Below the pieces are notes generated by a model, which was given only the letters and a program-made list of their open reading frames with translations, had not been told where the DNA came from and did not search any database. From JANJUB01 sp964586225 (GTDB taxonomy: Bacteria; Armatimonadota; Fimbriimonadia; Fimbriimonadales; Fimbriimonadaceae), in the NCBI GenBank assembly GCA_964586225.1, contig CAZPHD010000034.1, positions 1 to 35,189 on the forward strand: a stretch of 35,189 nt of DNA, given 5' to 3'. The stretch's first letter is position 1, and every line of letters begins with the position of its first letter. Shown here piece by piece: positions 1 to 7,674 of this stretch. The position numbers and the translations under genes are program-made.

Positions 1-332
1 CCCAAGACCCGCAGTGGTTCACCACGGCTCCGGCGTACGCGATTGAGAAGTTGCTCGCCAAGCACGGGATGTCGGTGAATGACATCGCGCTGTTCGAAGT
101 GAATGAGGCGTTCGCGGTGGTCGCCATGGCGGTCGCCAAGCGCGTCGGCATCCCGCACGACAAGCTGAACGTGAACGGCGGAGCGGTGTCGCTGGGCCAC
201 CCGATCGGCATGACCGGCGCTCGACTGATCATCACCGCATTGCACGAGTTACGACGCCGCGGCGGCGGTTATGCGGTGTGCACACCCTGCATCGGCGGCG
301 GCGAAGCGACGGCGGTCTTGCTGAAAGTGTAG
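1..332 (+). CDS. Thiolase (acetyl-CoA acetyltransferase), C-terminal part
   Basis: The reading frame is already open at base 3, so the gene starts left of the window and only about 109 C-terminal residues are present. The thiolase C-terminal domain is clear: NEAFA, then the glycine-rich GGAVSLGHPIGMTGAR segment that carries the conserved active-site histidine, and finally CIGGGEATA with the second catalytic cysteine. Enzymes of this family condense two acetyl-CoA to acetoacetyl-CoA or cleave 3-ketoacyl-CoA in the cytosol. The direction of the reaction and the chain-length preference cannot be told from this fragment. The gene stops at a TAG 14 bases before the likely start of a small membrane protein gene on the same strand. 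Confidence 0.93.
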   Translation, partial: QDPQWFTTAPAYAIEKLLAKHGMSVNDIALFEVNEAFAVVAMAVAKRVGIPHDKLNVNGGAVSLGHPIGMTGARLIITALHELRRRGGGYAVCTPCIGGGEATAVLLKV

Positions 333-346
333 GGCAGGGCGCGCAG

Positions 347-673
347 GTGCCGACGGCTCCGGACAAGGTTCTTCACCTGTTGGTGGCGCTGCTCATCATG
401 CACGGTCTATGGGGCATCCACGCCTACGTTCTCTGGCGAATCCGGCTTCGACGCAGGGTGCCCTCCCCGTTTCCGCCTGTGTTGGCCGTCGCCGCCTTGC
501 TCATTCCTTGGCGTGCTTCGGCCGGTCCGCTCTGGGGGTCGGTACCGTGGTCTGCGATGTTCATCATCGAATCCTTGACGCTCGGATTGACGTTCACGGC
601 GGCGAATGTGGCGCTCGGCTATGCGCTGCCAGCGATCATGATCGAACCGCTACAACAGTCGGACAACGACTAG
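347..673 (+). CDS. Small hypothetical membrane protein
   Basis: About 108 residues from a GTG start at 347, which avoids overlap with the thiolase end; an upstream in-frame ATG at 278 would overlap it by 55 bases. I see three hydrophobic stretches: around VLHLLVALLIMHGLWG near the N-terminus, PPVLAVAALLIPW in the middle and a longer one, FIIESLTLGLTFTAANVALG, near the C-terminus. This suggests a small integral membrane protein. I do not recognise a family. The stop codon overlaps the stop of the convergent toxin gene by four bases (CTAG at 670-673). Support is only moderate because it is short and has no motif. Its frame stays open and hydrophobic across the whole gap between two clear genes. 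Confidence 0.5.
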   Translation: MPTAPDKVLHLLVALLIMHGLWGIHAYVLWRIRLRRRVPSPFPPVLAVAALLIPWRASAGPLWGSVPWSAMFIIESLTLGLTFTAANVALGYALPAIMIEPLQQSDND

Positions 674-1182
674 TCCCGGAGCGCCGCTTTGATCGTCTTC
701 GTCAGCACGTACAAGTGGAACGGGAGCGCCTCTGTCGCGATGAATCCAAACTTCTCGTAGAACGCTTTCGCATCGTCACCTTTGGCGTGAGCCAAGAGCG
801 CTCGCGCCCCGATGGTTTCCTGTACATTGATGAACCGCATGAACGCATCCTGAAGCAAACTCGCGCCCAGGCCATGACCCTTACAGCGGACATCCACCGC
901 CAGTCGCGCGAGAAGCACGAGCGGCACTTCATGTCGGGCCAGCCCCTTACGAATCCGCTCAGGCGTTTGTTCAAACTCAACGGAAGCTGCGCACAAGCTG
1001 TAGAAGCCAACCACCTCTGACTCACCATGGCGGGTGGTCACAAACGTCCGGGCCGAGTTGCTCCGTTGGTTCTGGAGAGCATAGCTCTTGAGAAACGTAT
1101 TCAGCGCCTCAACTCCACAATCAAAGTTGCGGATATCGTGCTCGTCCGAGAGCAAGACCGGACGCGCGTATACGGCACTCAT
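670..1182 (-). CDS. GNAT-family toxin (TacT-like acetyltransferase)
   Basis: 170 residues with the layout of TacT/AtaT-type toxins. The N-terminus has FDCGVEALNTFL, the core has LARLAVDVRCKGHGLGASLL, which is the GNAT acetyl-CoA pyrophosphate-binding loop (R-x-x-G-x-G/A), and the C-terminus has AKAFYEKFGF, typical of the family. Known members acetylate the amino group of aminoacyl-tRNA and stop translation; the specific tRNA target cannot be read from the sequence. The start ATG overlaps the TGA of the upstream antitoxin gene by four bases (ATGA at 1179-1182), so the two are probably translationally coupled with the antitoxin made first. The stop overlaps that of the convergent membrane protein gene. 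Confidence 0.9.
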   Translation of the reverse strand: MSAVYARPVLLSDEHDIRNFDCGVEALNTFLKSYALQNQRSNSARTFVTTRHGESEVVGFYSLCAASVEFEQTPERIRKGLARHEVPLVLLARLAVDVRCKGHGLGASLLQDAFMRFINVQETIGARALLAHAKGDDAKAFYEKFGFIATEALPFHLYVLTKTIKAALRD

Positions 1183-1463
1183 TCAAAGGCACTCTCGCGT
1201 TGCAATAGCGCTCTTACGGCCGATACGGCCCTTGGTTCAGCCTCTAGCTCCGCCATGAATCGGTGCATGGCATCCTCGGGCAACACAAACCGACTCTGAT
1301 CGGCGAGCGCCAACTGGGCCGCTTCGGTTGACGCACTGATCACAAACTCCGACAAGTTCTTGCCCTGAGATGAGGCGGCAAGCTCCAAGAGAGCCTTCTC
1401 CGACGGGTTCACGCGGAGGTCAATGCGGGCGTTTCTTGGTGTCTGAGTGTTTGGCTTCGCCAT
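1179..1463 (-). CDS. DUF1778 / TacA-type ribbon-helix-helix antitoxin
   Basis: 94 residues from the ATG at 1463, with upstream in-frame alternatives rejected because they cross the promoter. The N-terminus ARIDLRVNPSEKALLELAA is the ribbon-helix-helix DNA-binding part of DUF1778 proteins, followed by GKNLSEFVISAS and a C-terminal tail that in TacA-type antitoxins wraps and neutralises the GNAT toxin. It sits directly upstream of the GNAT gene with an ATGA overlap, the standard order for these modules. Autoregulation by binding its own promoter is expected for the family, and a palindrome overlaps the likely -10 element just upstream. Confidence 0.9.
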   Translation of the reverse strand: MAKPNTQTPRNARIDLRVNPSEKALLELAASSQGKNLSEFVISASTEAAQLALADQSRFVLPEDAMHRFMAELEAEPRAVSAVRALLQRESAFE

Positions 1464-1472
1464 GGGGGTTCC

Positions 1473-1485
1473 GTACAGTGTACAC
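1473..1485 (-). promoter_or_regulatory. Palindromic operator overlapping the -10 of the toxin-antitoxin promoter
   Basis: GTAC-AGT-GTAC (1473-1483) and the overlapping 8-bp palindrome GTGTACAC (1478-1485) lie 10 to 22 bases before the antitoxin ATG. On the minus strand TACACT (1477-1482) is a good -10 candidate, 13 bases from the start codon. Binding of the ribbon-helix-helix antitoxin here would block RNA polymerase. This is an inference from position and symmetry. Confidence 0.45.
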
Positions 1486-1544
1486 ACATAAACGCTATCT
1501 GGGCGCTGGCCGTTCCCACGCACACAACAACCCGACAAGAAAAG

Positions 1545-1550
1545 TAAACT
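1545..1550 (+). promoter_or_regulatory. TANNNT -10 element for the mannosidase gene
   Basis: TAAACT followed by nine bases and then the GTG start at 1560, with no Shine-Dalgarno sequence between. Transcription starting about seven bases after the hexamer would give a leaderless or nearly leaderless mRNA, as at several other genes in this window. No convincing -35 element is visible. Confidence 0.4.
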
Positions 1551-1559
1551 CGCCCCGCC

Positions 1560-4500
1560 GTGCTCAAGCATCCCAAGATCACCATTGCCCGGATCGCCCA
1601 GTTTGTCAAACTCGAACTTGAAGATCAGCTCACCAGCCCGCTCGTGCCGCTACTTATCGAGTTCTGCGAGGAGCCGCACGCGACTGAAAACGAGGCTAAA
1701 AAAGGCGAGTTCCGCGAGGTCGTCAAGGGGTTCCAGTACGGCCCGGCGTATCGCACGGTGTGGTTTCGCGTATCCGGTCGCGTCCCCAAATCCGCCGCCG
1801 GACAAAGCATCGGCGCGATCCTAGAAGTCGGCGCTGAGCGCACCGTTTGGCGGAGCAACAGCCCCTGGCGTGGCGTCGACGGTCCCCACGACATCTGCCC
1901 CCTTCTCGAAGTCGCCGGCGGCAACGAGAAGATTGAGCTGTACATCCAAGCCTACACCCGTAATCCCGAATGCCGGGTCCACGGGCGCGAGCTACCCCGC
2001 CAAGAGCTTGTCGAAACTGTCGATCGGGCAGAGCTGGTCTCCATCGACCAAGAGCTGAAGGCGCTCTACTACGACTGCGCGTTCGCCCTTGACCTGATGA
2101 AGGCCCTGGACGAATCGGACCCCAGCCACGCCACCCTGATGCGTGCACTGAACGAGGTCTGCAACCGTTACCGCGCCGACCAGCGCGAGACCATCGGTCG
2201 CTGCCGCAAGATCGTTCGCGACGCGCTGCTCGGCCTGAATGGCGAGGTCAGCCACCGCATCTTCCCAGTCGGCCATGCCCACCTCGACACGGCTTGGCTG
2301 TGGCCCATCGAGATCACCAAGAAGAAGATGGCCCACACCACGGCCACCCAGCTCCAGCTGATGAAGGACTACCCGGAGTACGTGTTCGCGCACTCCCAAG
2401 CCTCGCAGTATGAGTGGCTGGAGAAGGAATATCCGACGCTGTTCAAGCGGGTGAAAGAAGCCATCAAGCGCGGGCAGTGGGAGGCCGTCGGCTCAATGTG
2501 GGTTGAGGCGGATTGCAACCTTACGGGGGCGGAATCGCTCGTTCGGCAGTTCCTCTACGGGCGGCGCTACTTCCGAGAGAAGCTTGGCGTGACGACCGAC
2601 GACATGTTCCTCCCCGATGTGTTCGGCTACTCCGCCGCGCTTCCGCAGATTCTCGACAAGTTCGGCATCAAATACTTCCTCACGCAGAAAATCAGCTGGA
2701 ACCAGATCAACCGATTCCCGCACAACACCTTCTGGTGGCAGGGCATTGACGGCACCAAGCTATGGTCGCACTTCCCGCCCGCGGACACTTATGTTGGCGA
2801 CTGCTCGCCCACGCAGATGTTGCAGAGCGTGAAGAATCACCGCGATCACGCCCGCTCCGATGCCTCGCTGTATCTGTTCGGCTGGGGCGACGGCGGCGGT
2901 GGCCCCACCGAGAAGCACCTGGAGTTCTTGCGCCGCGCTCGGACGGCCTCAAACATGCCCGACGTGATGCAGGGCAAGCGCGCCCTCGACTTCTACTCCG
3001 AGGCCTACGCCAAGAGTCGTGATCTCGCCACCTGGGTCGGCGAGCTCTATCTGGAATATCACCGCGGTACCTACACCAGCCAGGCGCGCAACAAGATGCA
3101 CAACCGCTACTGCGAGTTCTTGCTGCGCGATGCCGAGATGCTGGCGTGCTTCCGGAGCGACTTCATGCGCGGCTACCCGAAGGCCGAGTTGGAGGCCGCG
3201 TGGAAGCTCGTACTCCTCAACCAGTTCCACGACATTATCCCCGGCTCGTCGGTGAACGAGGTCTATCGCGACAGCGAGATTGACTACGCCAAGGTGCGCG
3301 AGATCGGCGAGCAGGTGGTTACAGAGAGCCTAGTCAAGATCGGCTCCGGCCTCGACCGCAGCGAGATGACCCGGCCAGTAGCGCTGTATCAGAACGCGAC
3401 GGTGGGCGGCATGGCGCGCATCCCGTGGACGGAGGACGCAGTTCCCCAGTCCCTGATCTGTTGCGACGAGCAGCTACCCGTGCAGTTGGTGGAAGCGTTC
3501 GATGAGCGATGGCTGGTGTTCCAGACTCCGTCATGCGCTATTGGCAGTGTGGCGGTCGCCGATTTCAGTGATCAACCGGTGACTTCGCGCACCCGGCTTC
3601 GCGCATCGAACAATCAGCGTCGTCTCGAAAATGGCTCCCTCAGCATCCGCTTCGACGGCAATGGCAACATCATGAGCATCGAGAGCCTGGAGGACGGCAC
3701 CGAGTTTGTGGCGCCCGGGCGCCTCGCCAACATGTTCCAGCTGTTCGAAGACAAGCCGATCTTCTGGTCCGCGTGGGACATCGACCCGTACGCCTTTGAG
3801 ACCGGGACCGATCTGGTGCGAAGCGACCGCTTCGAGATCGTCGAGCGCGGCCCGGTGCGGGTGGCGGCGGAGATCGAGAAGACGTTTGGCAACAGCCGGA
3901 TTCGGCAGCGCATCGTTATGGGCGCGGCCCCGATCATCTTCTTTGAGACCGAGATCGACTGGCGCGAGGAAGACAAGCTCCTCAAGGTCGCCTTCCCGGT
4001 GAGCATCCACTCGCCGCGCGCAACCTACGAAATCCAGTTCGGCAACGTCGAGCGCCCGACGCACTTCAACACCTCGTGGGACGTCGCGCGGTTTGAGGTG
4101 TGCGCCCAGAAGTGGGTCGACCTCAGCGAAGGCGACCACGGCGTGGCGCTCTTGAACGATGGCAAGTACGGCCACGACATCCACGGCAATGTCATGCGGC
4201 TGTCGCTGCTGAAGGCCCCGAAGGCGCCCGATCCTGAGTGCGATATGGGCGTTCACCGGTTCACCTATGCGCTGATGCCGCACTTCGGCCCGTACAACTA
4301 CGCCGGGGTGGTGGCGGCGGCGTACGCGCTGAATGCGCCCTTGCGGCATGCGTTCTTGACGCCGGGGACGGGCGAGCAGGGCAACCTCCCGCCGTTCCTG
4401 GCGTGCGACGATCGCAACCTGGTGATCGAGTCGGTGAAGAAGGCCGAGGACGGCCAGGCGATCATCGTTCGGCTGTATGAATGCCACGGGGCGCGGGGGA

Positions 4501-4649
4501 GTGCGGAAGTGTTCTGCGCCCGGCCCTTCCGGTCGGCGTGGCTGTGTGATCTTGAGGAGAATCCGGATTTGGAGTTGGAGACGACGGATGGCCTCGTGCC
4601 GGTGGATTACCGCCCGTTCGAGATTATCACGCTGCGGCTGGAGGTGTAA
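1560..4649 (+). CDS. Alpha-mannosidase, glycoside hydrolase family 38
   Basis: 1029 residues, the usual length of bacterial and lysosomal-type GH38 enzymes, which remove alpha-linked mannose from glycans. The catalytic domain begins with PVGHAHLDTAWLW, where H241 and D243 match the zinc ligands of the family. WVEADCNLTG supplies D318, expected to be the nucleophile and a zinc ligand. LPDVFGYSAALPQIL follows, and FHDIIPGSS gives the last zinc ligand, H557. The C-terminal third is the all-beta GH38 domain. There is no signal peptide, so a cytosolic role in breaking down imported oligosaccharides is likely. The GTG start at 1560 gives LKHPKITIARIAQFV, a usual opening for this family. It stands alone, divergent from the toxin-antitoxin module. 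Confidence 0.95.
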   Translation: MLKHPKITIARIAQFVKLELEDQLTSPLVPLLIEFCEEPHATENEAKKGEFREVVKGFQYGPAYRTVWFRVSGRVPKSAAGQSIGAILEVGAERTVWRSNSPWRGVDGPHDICPLLEVAGGNEKIELYIQAYTRNPECRVHGRELPRQELVETVDRAELVSIDQELKALYYDCAFALDLMKALDESDPSHATLMRALNEVCNRYRADQRETIGRCRKIVRDALLGLNGEVSHRIFPVGHAHLDTAWLWPIEITKKKMAHTTATQLQLMKDYPEYVFAHSQASQYEWLEKEYPTLFKRVKEAIKRGQWEAVGSMWVEADCNLTGAESLVRQFLYGRRYFREKLGVTTDDMFLPDVFGYSAALPQILDKFGIKYFLTQKISWNQINRFPHNTFWWQGIDGTKLWSHFPPADTYVGDCSPTQMLQSVKNHRDHARSDASLYLFGWGDGGGGPTEKHLEFLRRARTASNMPDVMQGKRALDFYSEAYAKSRDLATWVGELYLEYHRGTYTSQARNKMHNRYCEFLLRDAEMLACFRSDFMRGYPKAELEAAWKLVLLNQFHDIIPGSSVNEVYRDSEIDYAKVREIGEQVVTESLVKIGSGLDRSEMTRPVALYQNATVGGMARIPWTEDAVPQSLICCDEQLPVQLVEAFDERWLVFQTPSCAIGSVAVADFSDQPVTSRTRLRASNNQRRLENGSLSIRFDGNGNIMSIESLEDGTEFVAPGRLANMFQLFEDKPIFWSAWDIDPYAFETGTDLVRSDRFEIVERGPVRVAAEIEKTFGNSRIRQRIVMGAAPIIFFETEIDWREEDKLLKVAFPVSIHSPRATYEIQFGNVERPTHFNTSWDVARFEVCAQKWVDLSEGDHGVALLNDGKYGHDIHGNVMRLSLLKAPKAPDPECDMGVHRFTYALMPHFGPYNYAGVVAAAYALNAPLRHAFLTPGTGEQGNLPPFLACDDRNLVIESVKKAEDGQAIIVRLYECHGARGSAEVFCARPFRSAWLCDLEENPDLELETTDGLVPVDYRPFEIITLRLEV

Positions 4650-4699
4650 GGTGGGCGGATGACCGTCGCGCCGATAAATAACGTAGACACATTTCCACC

Positions 4700-4727
4700 T
4701 TGCAAAGCTCTTTTTTTTTTGTACAAT
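4700..4727 (+). promoter_or_regulatory. Promoter with -35 TTGCAA and -10 TACAAT, leaderless start
   Basis: TTGCAA (4700-4705) and TACAAT (4722-4727) are separated by 16 bases containing a run of ten T residues (4711-4720). The ATG at 4734 is six bases after the -10, which is about where transcription should begin, so the mRNA is probably leaderless. This is the best-formed promoter in the window. Confidence 0.6.
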
Positions 4728-4733
4728 GAGCAC

Positions 4734-5231
4734 ATGGGTCGATGGTCAAACACTGAATCGGTACTTGTGCTAGTGGCTTGTGGCATCAGCTACCTGATGA
4801 TCCTTGGCCCCGCTCCAGGCACAATCCATCGGGCATCCCTCACCTCACTCACGACTGCGGACCCCAAACTGGGCTCTGAAGTTCGATTGCCTGAAGAGGA
4901 TGTTGATGGGCGCCCCGTTAACTCAAGAACTACTCTTCTTGTACTTGCGGGCAGTTGTACTGGCTGTAGTCTTGATGCTTTTCAACCAAGCCGTCTGAAG
5001 ACTCCAGACGACTGGCAGGTCATCGTCGTCTATTCGTCGAAAGTGATTCCACAGTCACTAAGACCAGAGAACAGGCGTCATCTGATCCTCTCCGATCCGA
5101 AGTCCCGTTTTGATGTTCTTCTCAACGCCACTTGGCACCCGCGCTGGTACGTTCTCTCGGCAGATGGCAAGTTGGTCCAAGCCAGTGCAAGATCCGGCGA
5201 TTGGCCAAAGGATGTAACCTATGAAAAGTAG
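4734..5231 (+). CDS. Membrane-anchored thioredoxin-fold-like protein with CxxC
   Basis: 165 residues from the ATG at 4734, chosen because the promoter lies just upstream; an earlier in-frame ATG at 4659 would precede it. Residues 9-25 form a hydrophobic anchor. LLVLAGSCTGCSLDAF puts C75 and C78 in a CxxC after a hydrophobic strand, as in redoxin and AhpC/TSA-like proteins. Near the C-terminus, WHPRWYVLSADGKLV resembles the strand after the cis-proline region of thioredoxin folds (P followed by R-W-Y-V-L, then D-G-K-L-V). I infer an extracytoplasmic thiol-disulfide protein. Its stop overlaps the start of a pseudopilin gene by 11 bases, and two genes on there is a 12-cysteine secreted protein that would need such a partner. 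Confidence 0.65.
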   Translation: MGRWSNTESVLVLVACGISYLMILGPAPGTIHRASLTSLTTADPKLGSEVRLPEEDVDGRPVNSRTTLLVLAGSCTGCSLDAFQPSRLKTPDDWQVIVVYSSKVIPQSLRPENRRHLILSDPKSRFDVLLNATWHPRWYVLSADGKLVQASARSGDWPKDVTYEK

Positions 5232-5769
5232 GCGAGGCTTTACCGTGCTGGAGGTCATCGTGGTCATTGCGATCATCGGCCTATTGGCGGCGCTGGCCGC
5301 GCCGGTGTTTGTGAGAGCAAAGAGAAGTGCCCATGAAACCACGTGCATTGCAAACCTCAAGCAGGCTCACGTTGCCCTCGAACTCTATCGAGCGGACTGG
5401 AGCACTACAGAGGTCGGCACACCCGCCCAAATGGGATTTCCGCTCTCGGCCCTACTGATGTTTCCGCGTCCCGAAATGTGCAAGGGAGTAGATCCGATGC
5501 TTTGCACCAGTCCAGGCGCCTATATGCAACGTTGGCCTGAGGTTGATCCTGAGCATCCAAACTACTCAGAAGAAGGCGGACCGTATTGGGCCGCGTACAT
5601 TCAAGAGCAAGGTGCGAGCGCGCTCCTCGTGCACGATGCTTCACACCAAGATTATTGCCCTCAATCCCGAATGAGCACCCAGCGTGTCCTTGGCCTCACC
5701 CTGGGTGGATCGGTCTATTGGAAAATCCGCAGAGGGGATCCGATGAAAAGTGAGTGGTGGCATCAATAG
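5221..5769 (+). CDS. Type IV prepilin-like / pseudopilin protein
   Basis: 182 residues beginning MKSRRGFTVLEVIVVIAI. A basic leader ends in G6, F7 is the expected methylated first residue after prepilin peptidase cleavage, and E11 is the conserved glutamate at +5. The hydrophobic helix runs to about residue 30, followed by AKRSAHETTCIANLKQAH, the typical amphipathic continuation seen in prepilin-type N-terminal cleavage domain proteins. The globular part has four further cysteines and many aromatic residues and no family I can name. It overlaps the thioredoxin-like gene upstream by 11 bases, so the pair is translationally linked. It may be a minor pilin or a cargo protein of a type II/IV secretion machine; no assembly ATPase or secretin is in the window. 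Confidence 0.85.
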   Translation: MKSRRGFTVLEVIVVIAIIGLLAALAAPVFVRAKRSAHETTCIANLKQAHVALELYRADWSTTEVGTPAQMGFPLSALLMFPRPEMCKGVDPMLCTSPGAYMQRWPEVDPEHPNYSEEGGPYWAAYIQEQGASALLVHDASHQDYCPQSRMSTQRVLGLTLGGSVYWKIRRGDPMKSEWWHQ

Positions 5770-5786
5770 CCACCAAGGAGTCAAAA

Positions 5787-6143
5787 ATGAAACGTCTCGT
5801 CGTTATGATTGTCAGTGCGCTGGTTGCAGCACCCTTCGCGATTGCTGCATGCACTTGGAACTGGGTTCCCGGCATCTATTCAGGATGCGGGAACACGGTT
5901 GACTGCTGGGAGTCCTTCTGCTACCGTGGTAGCGTAGCGAGCTCGACCTACTTTTGCCAGGTGCAGGGCACATTATGCTGCGAGTGCTACACGGTAACGC
6001 GCAATTGTGTCAAGGCCAATGGAACCGCGTGCGGTGGCTTCTACTATGACGCCATCAAGAACTCGTTTACGAATGCGACTTGCGGTGCAATACCGCCCGG
6101 AGGAACACCCAATGGCTCGCGATGTTTCGCGATCCCGGACTGA
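5787..6143 (+). CDS. Small secreted cysteine-rich protein, unknown function
   Basis: 118 residues from the ATG at 5787, which has AAGGAG seven bases upstream. MKRLVVMIVSALVAAPFAIA is a clear signal peptide. The mature part of about 98 residues contains 12 cysteines, including a CCEC cluster, with few charged residues and many Tyr, Thr, Gly and Asn. The even number suggests up to six disulfides, but pairing is unknown. I recognise no family. Its position next to a CxxC thioredoxin-like protein and a pseudopilin suggests it is folded oxidatively outside the cell and may be surface-displayed or secreted. Its end overlaps the next gene by 32 bases. Confidence 0.75.
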   Translation: MKRLVVMIVSALVAAPFAIAACTWNWVPGIYSGCGNTVDCWESFCYRGSVASSTYFCQVQGTLCCECYTVTRNCVKANGTACGGFYYDAIKNSFTNATCGAIPPGGTPNGSRCFAIPD

Positions 6144-6804
6144 CGGGCGCAACGTTCGTTGGCCGTTTGTTGTACTTGTGCTCATTGTAGCCTGCATAGC
6201 TACATGGCGAATGCTACAGCGGGATCCGCTGTATCGGGATACGCTGCGATATGGACACGCATTAGTAGATGGAAATGTCAGCGTGCTGATTGCGACGATG
6301 GTGCCCGAAGAGCGAGGTGGCTGTGGAGTTACCGAAGATAACTTGCGCACGCTTTGGCGTGATTTCATCAAGCCTCGATTGGACCTAGGCGCCCCAGTGG
6401 GCCCGGCCAGTGTCGACCGACTGCACTCAACCGCAGTGTTCGAGCAGAAGGTGCGGTACGGGAATGGGCTGACCGTTTCGCGGGGAGTGGGCTTAATGGA
6501 AACTTCCGAAGGTGGCAAGACGAGTGTTCTCTTTGACCTGTTGATGAGCGCGTATAGGAGCGAAGCCCAAGCGAGGACCACAACTCGGCTTGAACTGTTG
6601 GAACTTTACCCTACCATCGCCAACTATGTCGAACGGGATCGAAGTTACTTTGAGTCCTTGGGGCTTAAGGGAGTCTATGGCCCGTTGAAGGGAGTCGTTC
6701 CTTGGAAGGACTGGGCGGATTCGCTTCGTGCGACCCACGCTCGCGGAACTCAGTCGGGGGATGGCGACGAACACGTGAGTCCTGGACCAGGGCAGGCGTA
6801 CTGA
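6112..6804 (+). CDS. Single-pass membrane protein, unknown function
   Basis: 230 residues from the ATG at 6112, preceded by GGAGG at good spacing (CCCGGAGGAACACCCA then ATG). Residues around WPFVVLVLIVACIATW form one transmembrane helix after a basic, Arg-rich cytoplasmic N-terminus, leaving a domain of about 190 residues outside. That domain has FDLLMSAYRSEAQARTTTR and a C-terminal Gly/Pro-rich tail; I see no known motif. It overlaps the cysteine-rich protein gene by 32 bases, so all four genes from 4734 are probably one transcript. It converges on the amidinohydrolase gene, leaving only 16 bases between the two stops. Confidence 0.7.
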   Translation: MARDVSRSRTDGRNVRWPFVVLVLIVACIATWRMLQRDPLYRDTLRYGHALVDGNVSVLIATMVPEERGGCGVTEDNLRTLWRDFIKPRLDLGAPVGPASVDRLHSTAVFEQKVRYGNGLTVSRGVGLMETSEGGKTSVLFDLLMSAYRSEAQARTTTRLELLELYPTIANYVERDRSYFESLGLKGVYGPLKGVVPWKDWADSLRATHARGTQSGDGDEHVSPGPGQAY

Positions 6805-6820
6805 GCCAGCGGGCGACAAG

Positions 6821-7672
6821 CTACGTGATGGCTTGCCACATCTCAGCGATCATACACCTAAGACTTCCGCCGCCGACGGTTTCGATGGTCGGGATGTCGG
6901 CAACGATCGCCGGGCGGTGCGCGAGGATCACCTCAAGTTGGTCCGCGCGAAACGCGTCGTATGCCGTGCGCGACATCGCCACGCCGGAATCCAGTTCCAG
7001 GATGTTCCCGCAGAACGCGCTCATCTGCGGCAAGGTGATCGTCACCACCGATTTGCCGAGGTCGCGCAGTTCCCGAATCACCAATGACGCATCGGCGCAC
7101 GCTTCATCGCAGATCACCGCCCATGTCGAGCCCACCGCCATGACGACGTTCGTGTGATACACCGGCACGCCGCCCGCGTCGAAGGCTTCGAAGATCACCA
7201 GCCGGTAGCCCATCCGGTCTGCCCAACGCTCGGCGAGTTCGGGGTCCGTCCGCGGAGACAGGCACGCGAACGCGACCCGCGCGTCGCGGTCAAGAACCAG
7301 ACTGCCTGTGCCCTCAAGGTATTGCCCGCGGGCCTCGTATCCAGTGAGGTCCCACACGTCGTCGTAATCGGCGAAGACCTCGCCGGTAAGCAGCGACCGC
7401 TCGCTACGTCGGGCCTCCAACATCATTGGATACACGACCATCCGCCCGTCCTCGTGGGTCGAGAACCAGTTGTTTGGAAACACCGCATCCGGACACCCGG
7501 GCGGAGAATCTAGCACTTCGACCGACACCCCCGCCGCACGCAACGAAGCCACCGCCACGTCGAACTCACTCAGCACGGTATCCACCGGGGCTTCACGCAT
7601 GAAGGCGTTCGTCGCCGCCGCTTCAGAATGAAAAGCGAATGCGGTTGGCCGAACCATCAGCACGCGGTTCAT
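6821..7672 (-). CDS. ctlX: CtlX-type amidinohydrolase (citrulline/arginine deiminase-like)
   Basis: 283 residues with the pentein-fold signatures of the guanidine-modifying superfamily: FPNNWFSTH near residue 70, LEGTGSLVLDR, VYHTNVVM with H173, and GGGSLRCMIAE with the likely nucleophile C273. This arrangement matches proteins annotated as citrulline-utilisation hydrolase CtlX, related to dimethylarginine dimethylaminohydrolase and arginine deiminase. The substrate is not proven by sequence. I prefer the ATG at 7672, which has CGGAG five bases upstream; a GTG at 7678 overlapping the preceding stop (GTGA) is possible. It is the last gene of a three-gene minus-strand unit with a lipoprotein and a nucleotide cyclase, an unusual partnership. 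Confidence 0.85.
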   Translation of the reverse strand: MNRVLMVRPTAFAFHSEAAATNAFMREAPVDTVLSEFDVAVASLRAAGVSVEVLDSPPGCPDAVFPNNWFSTHEDGRMVVYPMMLEARRSERSLLTGEVFADYDDVWDLTGYEARGQYLEGTGSLVLDRDARVAFACLSPRTDPELAERWADRMGYRLVIFEAFDAGGVPVYHTNVVMAVGSTWAVICDEACADASLVIRELRDLGKSVVTITLPQMSAFCGNILELDSGVAMSRTAYDAFRADQLEVILAHRPAIVADIPTIETVGGGSLRCMIAEMWQAIT

Positions 7673-7674
7673 GA

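Noticed and set aside
3531..4733. 400-residue minus-strand frame
   Set aside because: Antisense to the certain GH38 gene; Arg/His-rich composition typical of a shadow frame in GC-rich DNA.
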